Source of the DNA: Streptomyces griseoluteus
Lineage (GTDB): Bacteria; Actinomycetota; Actinomycetes; Streptomycetales; Streptomycetaceae
NCBI GenBank assembly: GCA_000717735.1
Contig: JOBE01000005.1
Span: 116,876-180,875, forward strand
Direction of reading: 5' to 3'
DNA: 64,000 bases
In this document: one piece after another, positions 54,126-62,868 of the stretch
How the letters are laid out: each line of letters opens with the position of its first letter
Position numbering within the stretch: the first letter of the stretch is position 1
Program-made: the position numbers and the translations under genes
Notes under the pieces: model-generated
Seen by the model: the letters and a program-made list of their open reading frames with translations, nothing else
What the model was told of the DNA's origin: nothing
Database searches by the model: none

Positions 54126-54159
54126 TCAACCGCTCCCGCATCTCGGGGGAACCTCAGAG

Positions 54160-54677
54160 CGTGACGACGATGCGGTGAAGCTATCGAGCACACGCCCGTC
54201 GTCCGTGTGCGCGGCCGGGGATCCGGCCGGGTTTCGATGGCAGGCATGGCCTGTTATAAGGCGGGCGAGCGATCCCGGCTGATCTACGCGATCCGCGAGT
54301 ACCGGAGCCGCAAGGGCGAGCCGAAGGGCTTCGCCTGGCGCGACTTCTGCGATCTGATCGTCCGCGCCCGTATCCAGCTCGCCGGACCGAACGTGCTCGT
54401 CTGGGACAACGCCCGCATCCACCTCGTACCCCCGCTGAAGGAGTTCTTCGAGGCCAACGTCCACTGGCTGACTGTCTTCCAGCTGCTGGCCTACACACCG
54501 GACCTCAGCCCCCAAGAAGGCGTCTGGTCGCTGGTCAAGCGCGACATCGGCAACCTCGCTGCCGCTGACCTCGGCCAGCTGACCCGGGCCGTCAAGCGCA
54601 AGCTCAAGCAGATTCAGTACCGCCCGCACCTGATCGACGGCTACCTCACCGGCACCGGCTTGAGAACGGACAGCTGA
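54160..54677 (+). pseudogene. IS630-family transposase remnant, C-terminal part
   Basis: This part resumes the interrupted transposase with RDDDAVKL. Then about 60 residues of the family are missing and the frame changes near 54185. The second catalytic region follows (VRVRGRGSGRVSM, VLVWDNARIHL, YTPDLSPQEGVWSLVKRDIGNLA). Hence the IS630 copy was already defective apart from the IS3 insertion. No right-end inverted repeat was resolved. Confidence 0.82.
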
Positions 54678-54747
54678 CCGACATCACGAATTTCAGTTCA
54701 GAAGTGTCGCAACGGAAAGCACTTGCACGAAGGAGCGAGCGCTGACG

Positions 54748-55689
54748 TCAACAAGCACGGACATCTTTTTCACTCAACACGCATTCCGCATTTTTGATTC
54801 GCGCCTCGAAGATCATCCATATCGCATTAAGGCGCTGTCGGTATTTTGCAGTCAATTTACTCTCAATATCCTCCCTCACCTTACTGGACTCTCTCAGGTA
54901 ATTCACCTCCATCTGACATTCTCGACTCATAAAAGCAACTTCCCTTTCGCGGCTCGTAGGACTACCCGTTTCGAGCCATTTCGGGTCGCGAGCGAGTTCC
55001 TTTGGACTCCCGTAAGAGAGTCTAGACTTAGACTCCAGACACTTGGCCCACTTATTGTCAATCTCATTCCCGCGAACATCCGCGTCATACCCCCTCTCCG
55101 CCTCCAAGCGAATCTCCAGAAGCATGTTTATGGCATCCATTTCCCCGCCTGGCCAGCTTGGCGTGAAATTGAATTTCACCCCTCTAGAGAGGGAATCATC
55201 CGCCTCGCCTACACACCCAAACCTAGTAACCCAATTCCCCTTATAGGAGAAAGCCCGGCCATCCCGGGTGCCATTCAAAACCACGTCAAGTGCTTCAATG
55301 TCTGCGATATCGTCAAAATTGCGAGACCCTTCAATGACCGCATTCCTGGGATGAAACCCCAGCTTTTCGGTGTCACTCAACGAACGGAAAGCTACCTCCT
55401 CCTGAGAACGGAGCAAAACATTCGCCTCACCAGTATCGATCAGAATTACCGGTCCACCACTTCCGACCTTAAATCCGAACCTCTGAAGGCAGGCACGAGT
55501 AAGCTTCTCCTTCGCTCGTGATACCATTTCCCCTTCGATCAGACTAGGGGCGTACTTGAGGAAATTGCCCCCCGGGCGGCCGTACGCGGCGTCCTCAATC
55601 AGCACACCCGGACGATGACCTGAGCATGCCGTAGTAAGGAAGCAAGCGACTACGGCTGCTACAGATAGGGACAGTACAGACTTCGCCAT
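54748..55689 (-). CDS. Putative lipoprotein, unknown function (AT-rich gene)
   Basis: This 313-residue protein has a lipoprotein signal (lipobox LTTAC), then a mostly helical, charged extracytoplasmic domain with a few cysteines. No known domain was recognised. By eye its base composition is around half G+C against about 70% or more in the flanking genes, and its codon choice differs; this indicates recent acquisition. ATG 55689 (MAKSVLSLSV) is used; TTG 55707 is possible. A TTTGAA/TTCAAA inverted repeat sits at 55691-55708. A second exported-protein gene of similar composition lies upstream on the same strand. Confidence 0.7.
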   Translation of the reverse strand: MAKSVLSLSVAAVVACFLTTACSGHRPGVLIEDAAYGRPGGNFLKYAPSLIEGEMVSRAKEKLTRACLQRFGFKVGSGGPVILIDTGEANVLLRSQEEVAFRSLSDTEKLGFHPRNAVIEGSRNFDDIADIEALDVVLNGTRDGRAFSYKGNWVTRFGCVGEADDSLSRGVKFNFTPSWPGGEMDAINMLLEIRLEAERGYDADVRGNEIDNKWAKCLESKSRLSYGSPKELARDPKWLETGSPTSREREVAFMSRECQMEVNYLRESSKVREDIESKLTAKYRQRLNAIWMIFEARIKNAECVLSEKDVRAC

Positions 55690-55742
55690 ATTTGAATAGA
55701 CTTTCAAATGTTTGATTGAAGTTATAATTCACAATCCACGCC

Positions 55743-55773
55743 GCCGGGGGAGCTTTCTGAAAGCTCCCCCGGC
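55743..55773 (-). terminator. Hairpin terminator
   Basis: GCCGGGGGAGCTTTC (55743-55757) pairs with GAAAGCTCCCCCGGC (55759-55773). It follows the stop of the small secreted-protein gene at 55826 and precedes the lipoprotein gene. Confidence 0.85.
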
Positions 55774-55825
55774 GAGGCTAGAATTCGCTCGAAAGAAACA
55801 CTAGCCGGTCGATCTCACTACGAGA

Positions 55826-56212
55826 TCAGGCAACGCCGTACGAGGGCGCACCACATCCGTACTCGACGGAATCTTTGGAGAACCTGCAGGCCACCACCTT
55901 AACCTGCTCCCCCTCGGGAAAGTCCGGATAGAACGTGTTCGTCCACCCCTTTCCATTATAGTTCGTGAAGGAATAGCTCTTAGACGGGCTCGTGAACTTT
56001 CCGCGTGCATACGTTCCGTCATCCGCCCCGTCGTACACATCAGCAAGGTCGTAACCGTGGCGAAAATGGGCCCAGTTATCGCTATACGTGTCCCACGCAT
56101 AGCCGGAATCGCGACTCGCGGCTTGCGAAGCGGTCGCATTTCCTGCCATAAATGCAACGGAAATAACGGCCACGAGGAACGTCTTATACACGGAATTGCG
56201 CAATGAATGCAT
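55826..56212 (-). CDS. Small secreted protein, unknown function (AT-rich gene)
   Basis: This 128-residue protein has a signal peptide (about 1-32, ending SQAAS) and a mature part rich in Tyr, Gly and Asp, with two cysteines near the C-terminus (VVACRF, EYGCGAP) that may pair. AAGAGG precedes the ATG at about 8 nt. No family was recognised. Composition is as AT-rich as its downstream neighbour. The two are separated by a terminator, so they form adjacent units rather than one operon. Confidence 0.72.
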   Translation of the reverse strand: MHSLRNSVYKTFLVAVISVAFMAGNATASQAASRDSGYAWDTYSDNWAHFRHGYDLADVYDGADDGTYARGKFTSPSKSYSFTNYNGKGWTNTFYPDFPEGEQVKVVACRFSKDSVEYGCGAPSYGVA

Positions 56213-56351
56213 GACTCAAACCTCTTCCCATTCGAAGATCGGGCTGGACAGGTAGGAAATATAGATCAGAATCAGTGTCATTTACATGTCAAAATCTGCC
56301 AATCGATGGCGCATTTTTTACCTCCCGAGGAGTTGCTGAACTTGTATCCTT

Positions 56352-56480
56352 GTGGGAAATACCCAGGCCGGAGCGTCTGTCGAGCGCGGCATGGCGCGGC
56401 TGAAGTCCTGGCGGATCTTCCGCAGATCCCGTATCAGCCCCAACCGCATGACGGTCATCGCCAAGGCTGCCCTCACCCTG
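56352..56480 (+). pseudogene. IS5-like transposase C-terminal fragment
   Basis: Only the last ~40 residues of a DDE transposase remain (VERGMARLKSWRIFRRSR ... MTVIAKAALTLKRQ). No start, catalytic core or matching end is present. The 330 bases upstream to 56213 contain nothing else recognisable. Confidence 0.65.
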
Positions 56481-56543
56481 AAAAGACAGACGGATGAAGC
56501 CCCTGGGTTTTCAACCGAGAACCGTGACCACCAAGGGCTTCGC

Positions 56544-57214
56544 ATGCTTGCCTACCCGTCCGTCGTCGACGTGTCCAGCCCTGCCTCCGCTTCCTCGCCG
56601 TCCACCTCTGGCGTGCCCTATGCCCAGCTGCGGCCGGTTTCGGGATCGACACCATGACCGTCTACCGGTACGTCGACGTCAAGCTCCTGGCCGCTCTCGC
56701 GCCCACGCTCGCCAAGGCAGTGCAGTACGGGCCGCACCCATGAAGGCACATCTGATTCTGGACGGGACGCTTCTGCCGATCGACCGGATTCCCGCCTACC
56801 GTCCCTTCTATTCGGGCAAACACAAGAAACACGGCATGAATGTGCAGGTCATAGCCGACCCGACGGGTCGCCTCCCGTGGGCTTCACCGGCGCTGGCCAG
56901 CGCTATCCAGGACGTCCGGGCCGTCCGCGAACACGGCATCATCGACGATCTCGCCGAGGCTGGCATCAACTGCTGGGCGGACAAGAGCTACCAGGCCGCA
57001 GGCGGCGCCGTCTCTCTTACCGAGGCCGATGGGAGGCCCCTTCCACCGGCCAGCAGGCCGTCAACCGGTTTCAGGCGAAAATCCAGGCCCTGGCCGAACC
57101 GGCTATCGCCACCTGAAGTCCTGGCGACTTCTACGTAAGGTCCGTTGCTCGACGACCCGCATCGCGAGCCTGGTCCAAGCCGTCCTCACCATCCATCTGG
57201 CCAGCTCAGACTGA
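56544..57214 (+). pseudogene. IS5-family transposase relic (frameshifted)
   Basis: The reading of a family member is spread over three frames: MLAYPSVVDVSS, then LRFLAVHL ... GFGIDTMTVYRYVDVKLLAALAPTLAKAV, then HLILDGTLLPIDRI ... YSGKHKKHGMNVQVIADP, and finally KSWRLLRKVRCSTTRIASLVQAVLTIHLASS. At least two frameshifts and a missing N-terminal segment make it non-functional. It ends 13 bp before the pyk stop codon on the other strand. Confidence 0.8.
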
Positions 57215-57227
57215 AGTTGGAAAAGGC

Positions 57228-58664
57228 TTACTGCTTGAGGCTGTCGTCCTCGCCGATGTGGTGGACCCTGACCAGGTTCGTCGAGCCCGCCACGCCCGGC
57301 GGGGAGCCCGCCGTGATGACCACGACGTCGCCCGGCCGGCAGCGGCCGATGCGCAACAGTTCCTCGTCCACCTGCGCCACCATCGCGTCCGTCGAGTCCA
57401 CGTGCGGGCCCAGGAACGTCTCGACGCCCCACGTCAGGTTGAGCTGGGAGCGGGTGGCCGGGTCCGGGGTGAAGGCGAGGAGGGGGATCGGGGAGCGGTA
57501 GCGGGAGAGGCGCTTGACCGTGTCGCCGGACTGGGTGAAGGCGACGAGGAACTTGGCGCCGAGGAAGTCGCCCATTTCGGCGGCGGCGCGGGCGACGGCT
57601 CCGCCCTGGGTGCGGGGCTTGTTGCGGTCGGTGAGGGGCGGGAGGCCCTTGGCGAGGACGTCTTCCTCCGCCGCTTCCACGATGCGGCTCATCGTGCGGA
57701 CCGTCTCGATGGGGTAGCGGCCGACGCTGGTCTCGCCGGAGAGCATCACGGCGTCGGTGCCGTCGATGACCGCGTTGGCGACGTCGCTGGCTTCGGCGCG
57801 GGTGGGGCGGGAGTTGTCGATCATCGAGTCGAGCATCTGGGTGGCGACGATGACCGGCTTGGCGTTGCGCTTGGCGAGTTTGACGGCGCGCTTCTGGACG
57901 ATCGGGACCTGTTCGAGGGGCATTTCGACGCCGAGGTCGCCGCGGGCGACCATGATGCCGTCGAAGGCGGCGACGATCTCGTCGATGTTGTCGACGGCCT
58001 GGGGCTTCTCGATCTTGGCGATGACGGGGAGCCGGCGGCCTTCCTCGTCCATGATCCGGTGGACGTCGACGATGTCGCGGGCGCTGCGGACGAAGGAGAG
58101 GGCGATGACGTCGGCGCCGATGCGCAGGGCCCAGCGGAGGTCTTCGATGTCCTTCTCGGAGAGGGCGGGGACGGAGACGGCGACGCCGGGGAGGTTGAGG
58201 CCCTTGTTGTCGGAGACCATGCCGCCCTCGATGACGAGGGTGTTGACGCGGGGGCCGTCGACGGAGATGACTTCGAGGGTGACGCGGCCGTCGTCGACGA
58301 GGATGCGTTCGCCTGCGGTGACGTCTCCTGCGAGGCCGGAGTAGGTCGTTCCGCAGCAGGTGCGGTCGCCTTCCATGGGTTCGACGGTGATGGCGAACTC
58401 GTCGCCGCGTTCAAGGAGTACGGGTCCTTCGCGGAAGCGGCCGAGGCGGATCTTCGGGCCTTGAAGGTCGGCGAGGACGCCGACGCTGCGGCCGGTCTCG
58501 TCGGAGGCTTTGCGTACGCGCTGGTAGCGCTCCTCGTGTTCGGCGTAGCCGCCGTGGCTGAGGTTGAGGCGGGCCACGTCCATTCCGGCCTCGATCAGTG
58601 CCTTGATCTGGTCGTATGTTTCGGTGGCGGGCCCAAGGGTGCAGACGATTTTCGCTCGGCGCAT
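57228..58664 (-). CDS. pyk: Pyruvate kinase
   Basis: This 478-residue glycolytic enzyme converts phosphoenolpyruvate and ADP to pyruvate and ATP. It opens with MRRAKIVCTLGPATETYDQI. The substrate and metal-binding motif IAKIEKPQAVDNIDEIV holds the catalytic lysine, followed by GIMVARGDLGVEMP and ATQMLDSMIDNSRPTRAEASDVANAVIDG. The C-terminal domain has MLSGETSVGRYP and the allosteric region. The length fits bacterial type II enzymes. ATG at 58664; the SIMPL gene is upstream on the same strand 146 bp away, so it probably has its own promoter. Mobile-element relics adjoin its 3' end. Confidence 0.98.
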   Translation of the reverse strand: MRRAKIVCTLGPATETYDQIKALIEAGMDVARLNLSHGGYAEHEERYQRVRKASDETGRSVGVLADLQGPKIRLGRFREGPVLLERGDEFAITVEPMEGDRTCCGTTYSGLAGDVTAGERILVDDGRVTLEVISVDGPRVNTLVIEGGMVSDNKGLNLPGVAVSVPALSEKDIEDLRWALRIGADVIALSFVRSARDIVDVHRIMDEEGRRLPVIAKIEKPQAVDNIDEIVAAFDGIMVARGDLGVEMPLEQVPIVQKRAVKLAKRNAKPVIVATQMLDSMIDNSRPTRAEASDVANAVIDGTDAVMLSGETSVGRYPIETVRTMSRIVEAAEEDVLAKGLPPLTDRNKPRTQGGAVARAAAEMGDFLGAKFLVAFTQSGDTVKRLSRYRSPIPLLAFTPDPATRSQLNLTWGVETFLGPHVDSTDAMVAQVDEELLRIGRCRPGDVVVITAGSPPGVAGSTNLVRVHHIGEDDSLKQ

Positions 58665-58810
58665 GGGTCGAGCCTAGGGCTTACCCATGGGTAGCGAGTT
58701 GGCGCGACATGACTACTCAACAACCTTTCCGTGAAAGGCTGTTGACAAGTCTTGAATCTGTGCGGAGGGGCGCTCCGATGAGCGTTTTCGGTGCCTCCGT
58801 GGCCCCTGTC

Positions 58811-59494
58811 TCAGAGTGCGGGCGGTGCCATCGTGAAGCGTGCGACGACCTCCGCCGTGACCGTCTGGCGCTGGGGTTCGAGGTCGAGCGGGGGCGCCTC
58901 TCCGACTCCTTCGGCGGCGAAGGCCATGGGTGCTCCGGCGAAGGCCGGGTGCATCGGCGCCCCGGGTGCGGCGAGGCCCGCGTCCGAGAGTTCGAGGAGT
59001 GAGGCGAGGGAGGTGCCGAGTGCCTCCGCGTAGGTGCGGGCGCGTCGTACGGCCTCGGTGACCGCGAGTCGTCGGGCCTCTGCGTACGCCGGGGAGTCGG
59101 GGCGCAGTTCCCACCAGGGTCCGTCGACGCTCGTCATGTCGAGGTCGGCGAGCCGGGTGACGAGTTCGCCGAGTGCGGTGAAGTCGGTGAGTTCGGCGGT
59201 GACGCGGACCCGGCCGACGTAGGTGTGGACGCGTTCCCCGCGGCCACGCTTGCCGAGTTCGGGGGAGATGGAGAGTCTGCCGGTCTCGAGGCGTTGGACC
59301 GTGTCCCCGTGCGCCTTGACGAGGTCGAGTACGCGCGCGTTGCGTCGGGTGAGGTCGGCGAGGGTGGCGGTGCGGTCCGTGCCGCGTGCGGAGACGGTCA
59401 GCCAGATGCGGGCGAACTCGGGGTCGACCTCCAGGCGTCCTTCGCCGCGGACGGTCACCTGGGGCGCGTCGGGGGTCGCGTGTTCCTGTGTCAC
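58811..59494 (-). CDS. SIMPL (DUF541) domain protein
   Basis: This 227-residue protein has the SIMPL/DUF541 domain (about 12-225: VTVRGEGRLEVDPEFARIWLTVSARG ... RLSISPELGKRGRGERVHTYVGRVRVT). It shows the alternating helix-strand pattern of the family, which forms decameric rings elsewhere. The bacterial function is unclear. There is no signal peptide with the preferred GTG at 59494 (MTQEHATPD), which has GAGGAG 7 nt upstream. It is divergent from the nucleotidase gene, with a 9-bp inverted repeat between them. Confidence 0.87.
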   Translation of the reverse strand: MTQEHATPDAPQVTVRGEGRLEVDPEFARIWLTVSARGTDRTATLADLTRRNARVLDLVKAHGDTVQRLETGRLSISPELGKRGRGERVHTYVGRVRVTAELTDFTALGELVTRLADLDMTSVDGPWWELRPDSPAYAEARRLAVTEAVRRARTYAEALGTSLASLLELSDAGLAAPGAPMHPAFAGAPMAFAAEGVGEAPPLDLEPQRQTVTAEVVARFTMAPPAL

Positions 59495-59508
59495 GTCGTG
59501 GCTCCTCG

Positions 59509-59537
59509 GTGTTCGGTATCGATCGTCCACCGAACAC
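59509..59537. promoter_or_regulatory. 9-bp inverted repeat in the SIMPL/nucleotidase divergent region
   Basis: GTGTTCGGT (59509-59517) and ACCGAACAC (59529-59537) are perfect complements around an 11-nt spacer. They lie 15 bp upstream of the SIMPL start and 116 bp upstream of the nucleotidase start, where a shared operator or promoter element would be expected. Confidence 0.45.
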
Positions 59538-59652
59538 TTTCCCACTCCGTAACCCGGTAGGGCTGTTGCCGACGTGCCGCTCCGGGTCAGAATCTACGCG
59601 CGTTGTGCGCCACGGTCGGCGCGGGCGTCACAGAACCAAAGGGGAGAAACAC

Positions 59653-61452
59653 ATGCCGCTGAACCGCAGGACGTTCCTGGAGCGCTCGGCCGCCGCCGGG
59701 GCCGGAGTGGCCGTCGCCGGAGCCGTCGCCGTTCCCGCCGAGGCCCACGGGTCCGGCCGCCCGCGTCCGCAGAAGCGGTACTCCTTCACCGTGATGGGCA
59801 CCACCGACCTGCACGGGAACGTCTTCAACTGGGACTACTTCACGGACCGGGAGTTCGACGACAAGGCGCACAACGACATCGGTCTCGCCAAGATCTCCAC
59901 GCTTGTCGACCAGGTCCGCGCGGCGAAGGGCCGTCGCAACACGCTCCTCATCGACGCCGGCGACACCATCCAGGGCACGCAGCTGTCGTACTACTACGCC
60001 AAGGTCGATCCGATCACGAAGGCCGGCGGCCCGGTCCACCCGATGGCCCAGGCCATGAACGCCATCGGGTACGACGCCGCCGCGCTCGGCAACCACGAGT
60101 TCAACTACGGCATCCCGGTGCTGCGGAAGTTCGAGGAGCAGTGCGACTTCCCGCTGCTCGGCGCGAACGCGCTCGACGCCAAGACTCTCCGGCCCGCCTT
60201 TCCCCCGTACAGCATGCACTGCCTGCGTACCCCGCACGGCAAGGACGTGCGGGTGGCGGTACTGGGTCTGACGAACCCGGGCATCGCCATCTGGGACAAG
60301 GCGAACGTCAGCGGCAGGATGGTCTTCCCGGGGCTTGAGGAGCAGGCCGCGAAGTGGGTGCCGAAGCTGCGCTCGATGGGTGCGGACGTGGTCGTAGTCT
60401 CGGCGCACTCCGGCTCCAGCGGCACGTCCTCGTACGGTGACCAGCTCCCCCACATCGAGAACGCGGCGGGGCTCGTGGCCGAGCAGGTGCCGGGGATCGA
60501 CGCGATACTCGTCGGTCACGCGCACACCGAGATCCCGGAGTACCGGGTGAAGAACAAGGAGACCGGGAAGGACGTCGTCCTGTCGGAGCCGCTGAAGTGG
60601 GGTCAGCGGCTCACCCTGTTCGACTTCGACCTGGTGTGGGAGAAGGGCCGCTGGGTGGTCGAGAAGGTCGCCGCGCAGGTCCTGAACTCGAACACGGTGG
60701 CGGAGGACCCGGAGATCACGGGGCTGCTCGCGGACGAGCACGAGAAGGTCGTCGCGTACGTGAACCAGGTGATCGGTACGTCGACGGTGGGAATGACCAC
60801 GGCGGACGCGCCGTGGAAGGACGAGCCGATCATCGATCTGATCAACGTCGTGCAGGCGGAGACGGTGAAGGCGGCGCTCGCGGGTGGCGCGTACGCGGCC
60901 CTGCCGGTGCTGTCGCAGGCCTCGTGCTTCTCGCGTACGGCGCGGATCCCGGCCGGTCAGGTCACCATCAAGGACGCGGCCGGTCTGTACCCGTTCGAGA
61001 ACACGCTCGAGGCGCGTCTGATGACGGGGGCCCAGCTGAAGGAGTACCTGGAGTACTCGGCGAGGTACTACGTCCAGACCGCGGCGGGGGCGCCGGTCGA
61101 CACGGCGAAGCTGACCAACGCGGGCGGGACGCCGGACTACAACTACGACGCCGTGTCGGGTCTGACGTACGAGATCGACATCGCGAAGGCGGCCGGGTCG
61201 CGGATCGTGAACCTGTCCTTCGAGGGGAAGCCGCTGGACCCGGCGGCGAAGTTCGTCCTCGCGGTGAACAACTACCGGGCGAGCGGTGGCGGGGCGTTCC
61301 CGCACATCGCGAACGCCCCGCAGCTGTGGGCGAACTCGGACGAGATCCGTAACACGATCATCCAGTGGGTGACGGCGAAGGGGACGGTGGACCCGGGGCA
61401 GTTCGCGTCGGTGGACTGGAAGCTGACCCGGGACGGTGTGCCGGTGTTCTAG
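59653..61452 (+). CDS. Tat-exported 5'-nucleotidase/2',3'-cyclic phosphodiesterase-like protein
   Basis: This 599-residue exported enzyme has a twin-arginine signal (NRRTFLERSAAAGAG, 4-18). The metallophosphatase domain has Asp52 and His54 in TDLHGN, DAGDTIQGT near 100, GNHEFNYG near 152 and GHAHTE near 295; the C-terminal nucleotidase domain has LPVLSQASCFSRTARIPAGQ, YPFENTLEARLMTGAQLKEYLEYSARYY and NYRASGGGAF. It likely releases phosphate from nucleotides outside the cell. ATG 59653 follows GGGGAG. It converges on desB with a 3-nt gap. Confidence 0.95.
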   Translation: MPLNRRTFLERSAAAGAGVAVAGAVAVPAEAHGSGRPRPQKRYSFTVMGTTDLHGNVFNWDYFTDREFDDKAHNDIGLAKISTLVDQVRAAKGRRNTLLIDAGDTIQGTQLSYYYAKVDPITKAGGPVHPMAQAMNAIGYDAAALGNHEFNYGIPVLRKFEEQCDFPLLGANALDAKTLRPAFPPYSMHCLRTPHGKDVRVAVLGLTNPGIAIWDKANVSGRMVFPGLEEQAAKWVPKLRSMGADVVVVSAHSGSSGTSSYGDQLPHIENAAGLVAEQVPGIDAILVGHAHTEIPEYRVKNKETGKDVVLSEPLKWGQRLTLFDFDLVWEKGRWVVEKVAAQVLNSNTVAEDPEITGLLADEHEKVVAYVNQVIGTSTVGMTTADAPWKDEPIIDLINVVQAETVKAALAGGAYAALPVLSQASCFSRTARIPAGQVTIKDAAGLYPFENTLEARLMTGAQLKEYLEYSARYYVQTAAGAPVDTAKLTNAGGTPDYNYDAVSGLTYEIDIAKAAGSRIVNLSFEGKPLDPAAKFVLAVNNYRASGGGAFPHIANAPQLWANSDEIRNTIIQWVTAKGTVDPGQFASVDWKLTRDGVPVF

Positions 61453-61455
61453 CTT

Positions 61456-62868
61456 CTACTGCTGCACGAGGGGCGTCAGCTTCCGGTCCTGGGCCGGGAC
61501 GCTCGGCGCCTGTCGTGTTTCCAGGCCGAAGGTGGTGAAGGCGGTGCGGCGGGGCAGCGGGTAGGGCTCCTTGCCGGTGACGGAGTTGAGGATGGTCGCG
61601 CTGCGCCAGGCGGCGAGGCCGAGGTCGGGGGCGCCGACGCCGTGGGTGTGCTTCTCGGCGTTCTGGACGTGGACGGCGCCGGTGACGGACGGGTCGAGGA
61701 CGAGCCGGTAGTGCTGGTCGACGCGGGCGCGGCCTGCGGAGTCGTGGCGGAGGTAGGGGTCGAGGCCGGCGAGCATGCGGTCGACGGGGCGTTCGCGGTA
61801 GCCGGTGGCGAGGACGACGGCGTCGGTGGTGAGGCGGGAGCGGGTGCCCTGCTGGAGGTGTTCGAGGTGCAGTTCGACCTGGGTGGTGGCGACGCGTCCT
61901 GCGGTGCGGACGCGGACGCCGGGGGTGAGGACGGCGTCGGGCCAGCCGCCGTGCAGGGTGCGGCGGTAGAGCTCGTCGTGGATGGCGGCGATGGTGTCGG
62001 TGTCGATGCCTTTGTGGAGTTGCCACTGGCGGGGTACGAGTTCGGCGCGTACCGGTTCGGGCAGGGCGTGGAAGTAGCGGGTGTAGTCGGGGGTGAAGTG
62101 TTCGAGGCCGAGCTTGGAGTACTCCATGGGGGCGAAGGCCTCGGTGCGGGCGAGCCAGTGGATCTTCTCGGCTCCGGCGGGGCGGGCTCTGAGCAGGTCG
62201 AGGAAGATCTCGGCGCCTGACTGGCCCGAGCCGATGACGGTGACGTGTCCGGCGGCGAGGAGGGTGTCGCGGTGGGCGAGGTAGTCGGCGGAGTGGAAGA
62301 CGGGGACGCCGGGGGCGTCGGCGAGCGGTTTGAGGGGCTCGGGGACGTAGGGCTCGGTGCCGACGCCGAGGACGACGTTGCGGGTGTAGGCGCGGCCCAG
62401 GGCCTCGGCTTCGCCGTCGGTGTCGAGTTGGGTGAAGTCGACTTCGAAGAGGCGCCGTTCGGGGTTCCAGCGGACGGAGTCGACCTGGTGGCCGAAGTTG
62501 AGTCCGGGGAGTCGTTCGCTGACCCAGCGGCAGTAGGCGTCGTATTCGGCGCGGTGGATGTGGAACTTCTCGGCGAAGTAGAAGGGGAAGAGCCGTTCGC
62601 GGCTCTTGAGGTAGCTGAGGAAGCTCCAGGGGCTGGCGGGGTCGGCGAGGGTGACCAGGTCGGCGAGGAAGGGGACCTGGAGGGTGGCGCCCTCGATGAG
62701 GAGGCCGGGGTGCCACTGGAAGCTGGGTTTCTGCTCGTAGAAGGTGGCGGCGATGCCGCCGGGGATGCCGTGGGCGAGGGCGGCGAGGGAGAGGTTGAAG
62801 GGGCCGATGCCGATGCCCACCAGGTCGTGGGGCTGGTCGAGGTCCTGCTGGGGAGTGGTGCCGGTCAT
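61456..62868 (-). CDS. desB: Lysine/cadaverine N-monooxygenase (desferrioxamine-type)
   Basis: This 470-residue flavin N-hydroxylase of the SidA/IucD/PvdA family resembles DesB, which hydroxylates cadaverine. The FAD motif is DLVGIGIGPFNLSLAAL (15-31), the NADPH motif VTVIGSGQSGAE near 205, and the ATGY motif reads VVLATGYRERPVD. The segment ATLQVPFLADLVTLADPASPWSFLSYL is strongly conserved in this family. It overlaps the upstream desA by ATGA. The desC and desD genes are not in the window; the desA-proximal side is beyond it. Likely iron-regulated (no DmdR box seen inside). Confidence 0.93.
   Translation of the reverse strand: MTGTTPQQDLDQPHDLVGIGIGPFNLSLAALAHGIPGGIAATFYEQKPSFQWHPGLLIEGATLQVPFLADLVTLADPASPWSFLSYLKSRERLFPFYFAEKFHIHRAEYDAYCRWVSERLPGLNFGHQVDSVRWNPERRLFEVDFTQLDTDGEAEALGRAYTRNVVLGVGTEPYVPEPLKPLADAPGVPVFHSADYLAHRDTLLAAGHVTVIGSGQSGAEIFLDLLRARPAGAEKIHWLARTEAFAPMEYSKLGLEHFTPDYTRYFHALPEPVRAELVPRQWQLHKGIDTDTIAAIHDELYRRTLHGGWPDAVLTPGVRVRTAGRVATTQVELHLEHLQQGTRSRLTTDAVVLATGYRERPVDRMLAGLDPYLRHDSAGRARVDQHYRLVLDPSVTGAVHVQNAEKHTHGVGAPDLGLAAWRSATILNSVTGKEPYPLPRRTAFTTFGLETRQAPSVPAQDRKLTPLVQQ

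Larger units (their letters stand above)
52828..54156 (+). mobile_element. IS3-family insertion sequence, 1329 bp, complete
   Basis: The ends match for 19 bases (TGAGGTTCCCCCGAGATGC at 52828 and its complement ending at 54156). The element is flanked by the 3-bp direct duplication GAG (52825-52827 and 54157-54159), as expected for IS3. It carries overlapping orfA and orfB and interrupts an IS630-type transposase gene. The intact ends and duplication suggest a recent insertion. Confidence 0.95.

Noticed and set aside
52508..54720. Terminal inverted repeats of the IS630-type element
   Set aside because: Comparison of both flanks gave only weak partial similarity (TCAGTCGG against TCGGTCAG), insufficient to define ends.
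51546..57227. Integrative element inserted in the tRNA gene
   Set aside because: No integrase or excisionase gene and no second copy of the tRNA 3' end were seen up to pyk.
58724..58738. CCTTTC/GAAAGG hairpin between the SIMPL and pyk genes as a terminator
   Set aside because: The stem has only 6 bp with a 3-nt loop and could equally be part of the pyk promoter region; support is too weak.
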